A DNA stretch of 64,000 nt from NCBI RefSeq assembly GCF_029510815.1, contig NZ_CP120360.1, positions 682,001 to 746,000 on the forward strand, given 5' to 3'. Positions within the stretch are counted from its first letter, which is position 1. The number at the start of each line of letters is the position of its first letter. Positions 63,912-64,000 of this stretch are shown one piece after another. Under the pieces are notes generated by a model that did no database searches, was not told where the DNA came from, and saw only the letters and a program-made list of their open reading frames with translations. The position numbers and the translations under genes are program-made. This DNA comes from Janibacter sp. DB-40 (GTDB lineage: Bacteria > Actinomycetota > Actinomycetes > Actinomycetales > Dermatophilaceae).

Positions 63912-64000
63912 GGCGCCATCGTCTCACCATGTGGTGCGCGTCGCGTGGGCACCACCGGGCGGGGGCGAAGGGGGCGTGCTCACCCGACGTCGAACCGGTG

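Noticed and set aside
63980-64000. Last codons of a further minus-strand gene (HRFDVG-stop)
   Set aside because: Only 21 bases are available; too little to support a gene call.

Overview
The window is high-GC DNA (roughly 70% or more by eye) with dense gene packing, many GTG starts, ATGA/GTGA start-stop overlaps, mycothiol synthesis (mshB), a DUF3117 gene and the gene order O-methyltransferase / sigE / htrA / tatB / mrp known from Mycobacterium tuberculosis. This points to an actinomycete. The overall flavour suggests Micrococcales, perhaps an Intrasporangiaceae-like organism, but that is inference without a database search. No tRNA, rRNA, CRISPR array, transposase or prophage gene was seen; the region looks chromosomal and mostly housekeeping.

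Layout. 1-4.7 kb: a thiamine operon (thiC, MFS transporter, thiM, thiE) behind a TPP riboswitch. 4.7-11.5 kb: assorted metabolic genes (CynX-like exporter, dCMP-deaminase-like enzyme, universal stress protein, hydrolase, pirin, malQ). 11.5-24 kb: two complete oligopeptide/dipeptide ABC transporter operons facing each other, each with a strong hairpin directly after the binding-protein gene. 24-31 kb: typA, a third family-5 binding protein, mshB, a flavin reductase and a VanW protein. 31-37.7 kb: an operon running leftward that starts with a fused adenylation / carrier-protein / membrane acyltransferase protein and continues into a ferric-iron ABC transporter. A phosphopantetheinyl transferase is transcribed the other way, and the gap between the two start regions holds a DtxR/IdeR-type iron box. 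37.7-45.6 kb: N-acetyltransferase, fdxA, dapC, gltA, a lysozyme-like protein, dapD, dapE and a LOG-family protein (succinylase branch of lysine/DAP synthesis). 45.6-53.9 kb: DivIVA-like, DUF3117, O-methyltransferase, sigE, htrA, tatB, mrp, DUF1003 and an MgtE-N/CBS protein. 54-64 kb: two CitE/HpcH-type lyases, an acyl-CoA dehydrogenase and a mesaconyl-CoA hydratase, which look like part of the ethylmalonyl-CoA pathway. They are interspersed with an L,D-transpeptidase, a stress protein, a PIG-L deacetylase, a nuclease-like gene flanked by palindromes, and an aminopeptidase P.

The most interesting content is of three kinds. First, the apparently iron-regulated carrier-protein/acyltransferase locus coupled to an iron importer. 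Second, a 308-residue wHTH plus PD-(D/E)XK-like nuclease gene bracketed by two nearly identical 56-bp palindromic repeats whose only differences keep G-U pairing. Third, several families of intergenic inverted repeats: a two-copy structured element with covarying stems at two convergent gene junctions, and a CGCA...CTAA...TGCG palindrome family that supplies stop codons to neighbouring genes. The octamer CGAAGGGG is also strikingly frequent and builds many terminator-like hairpins.
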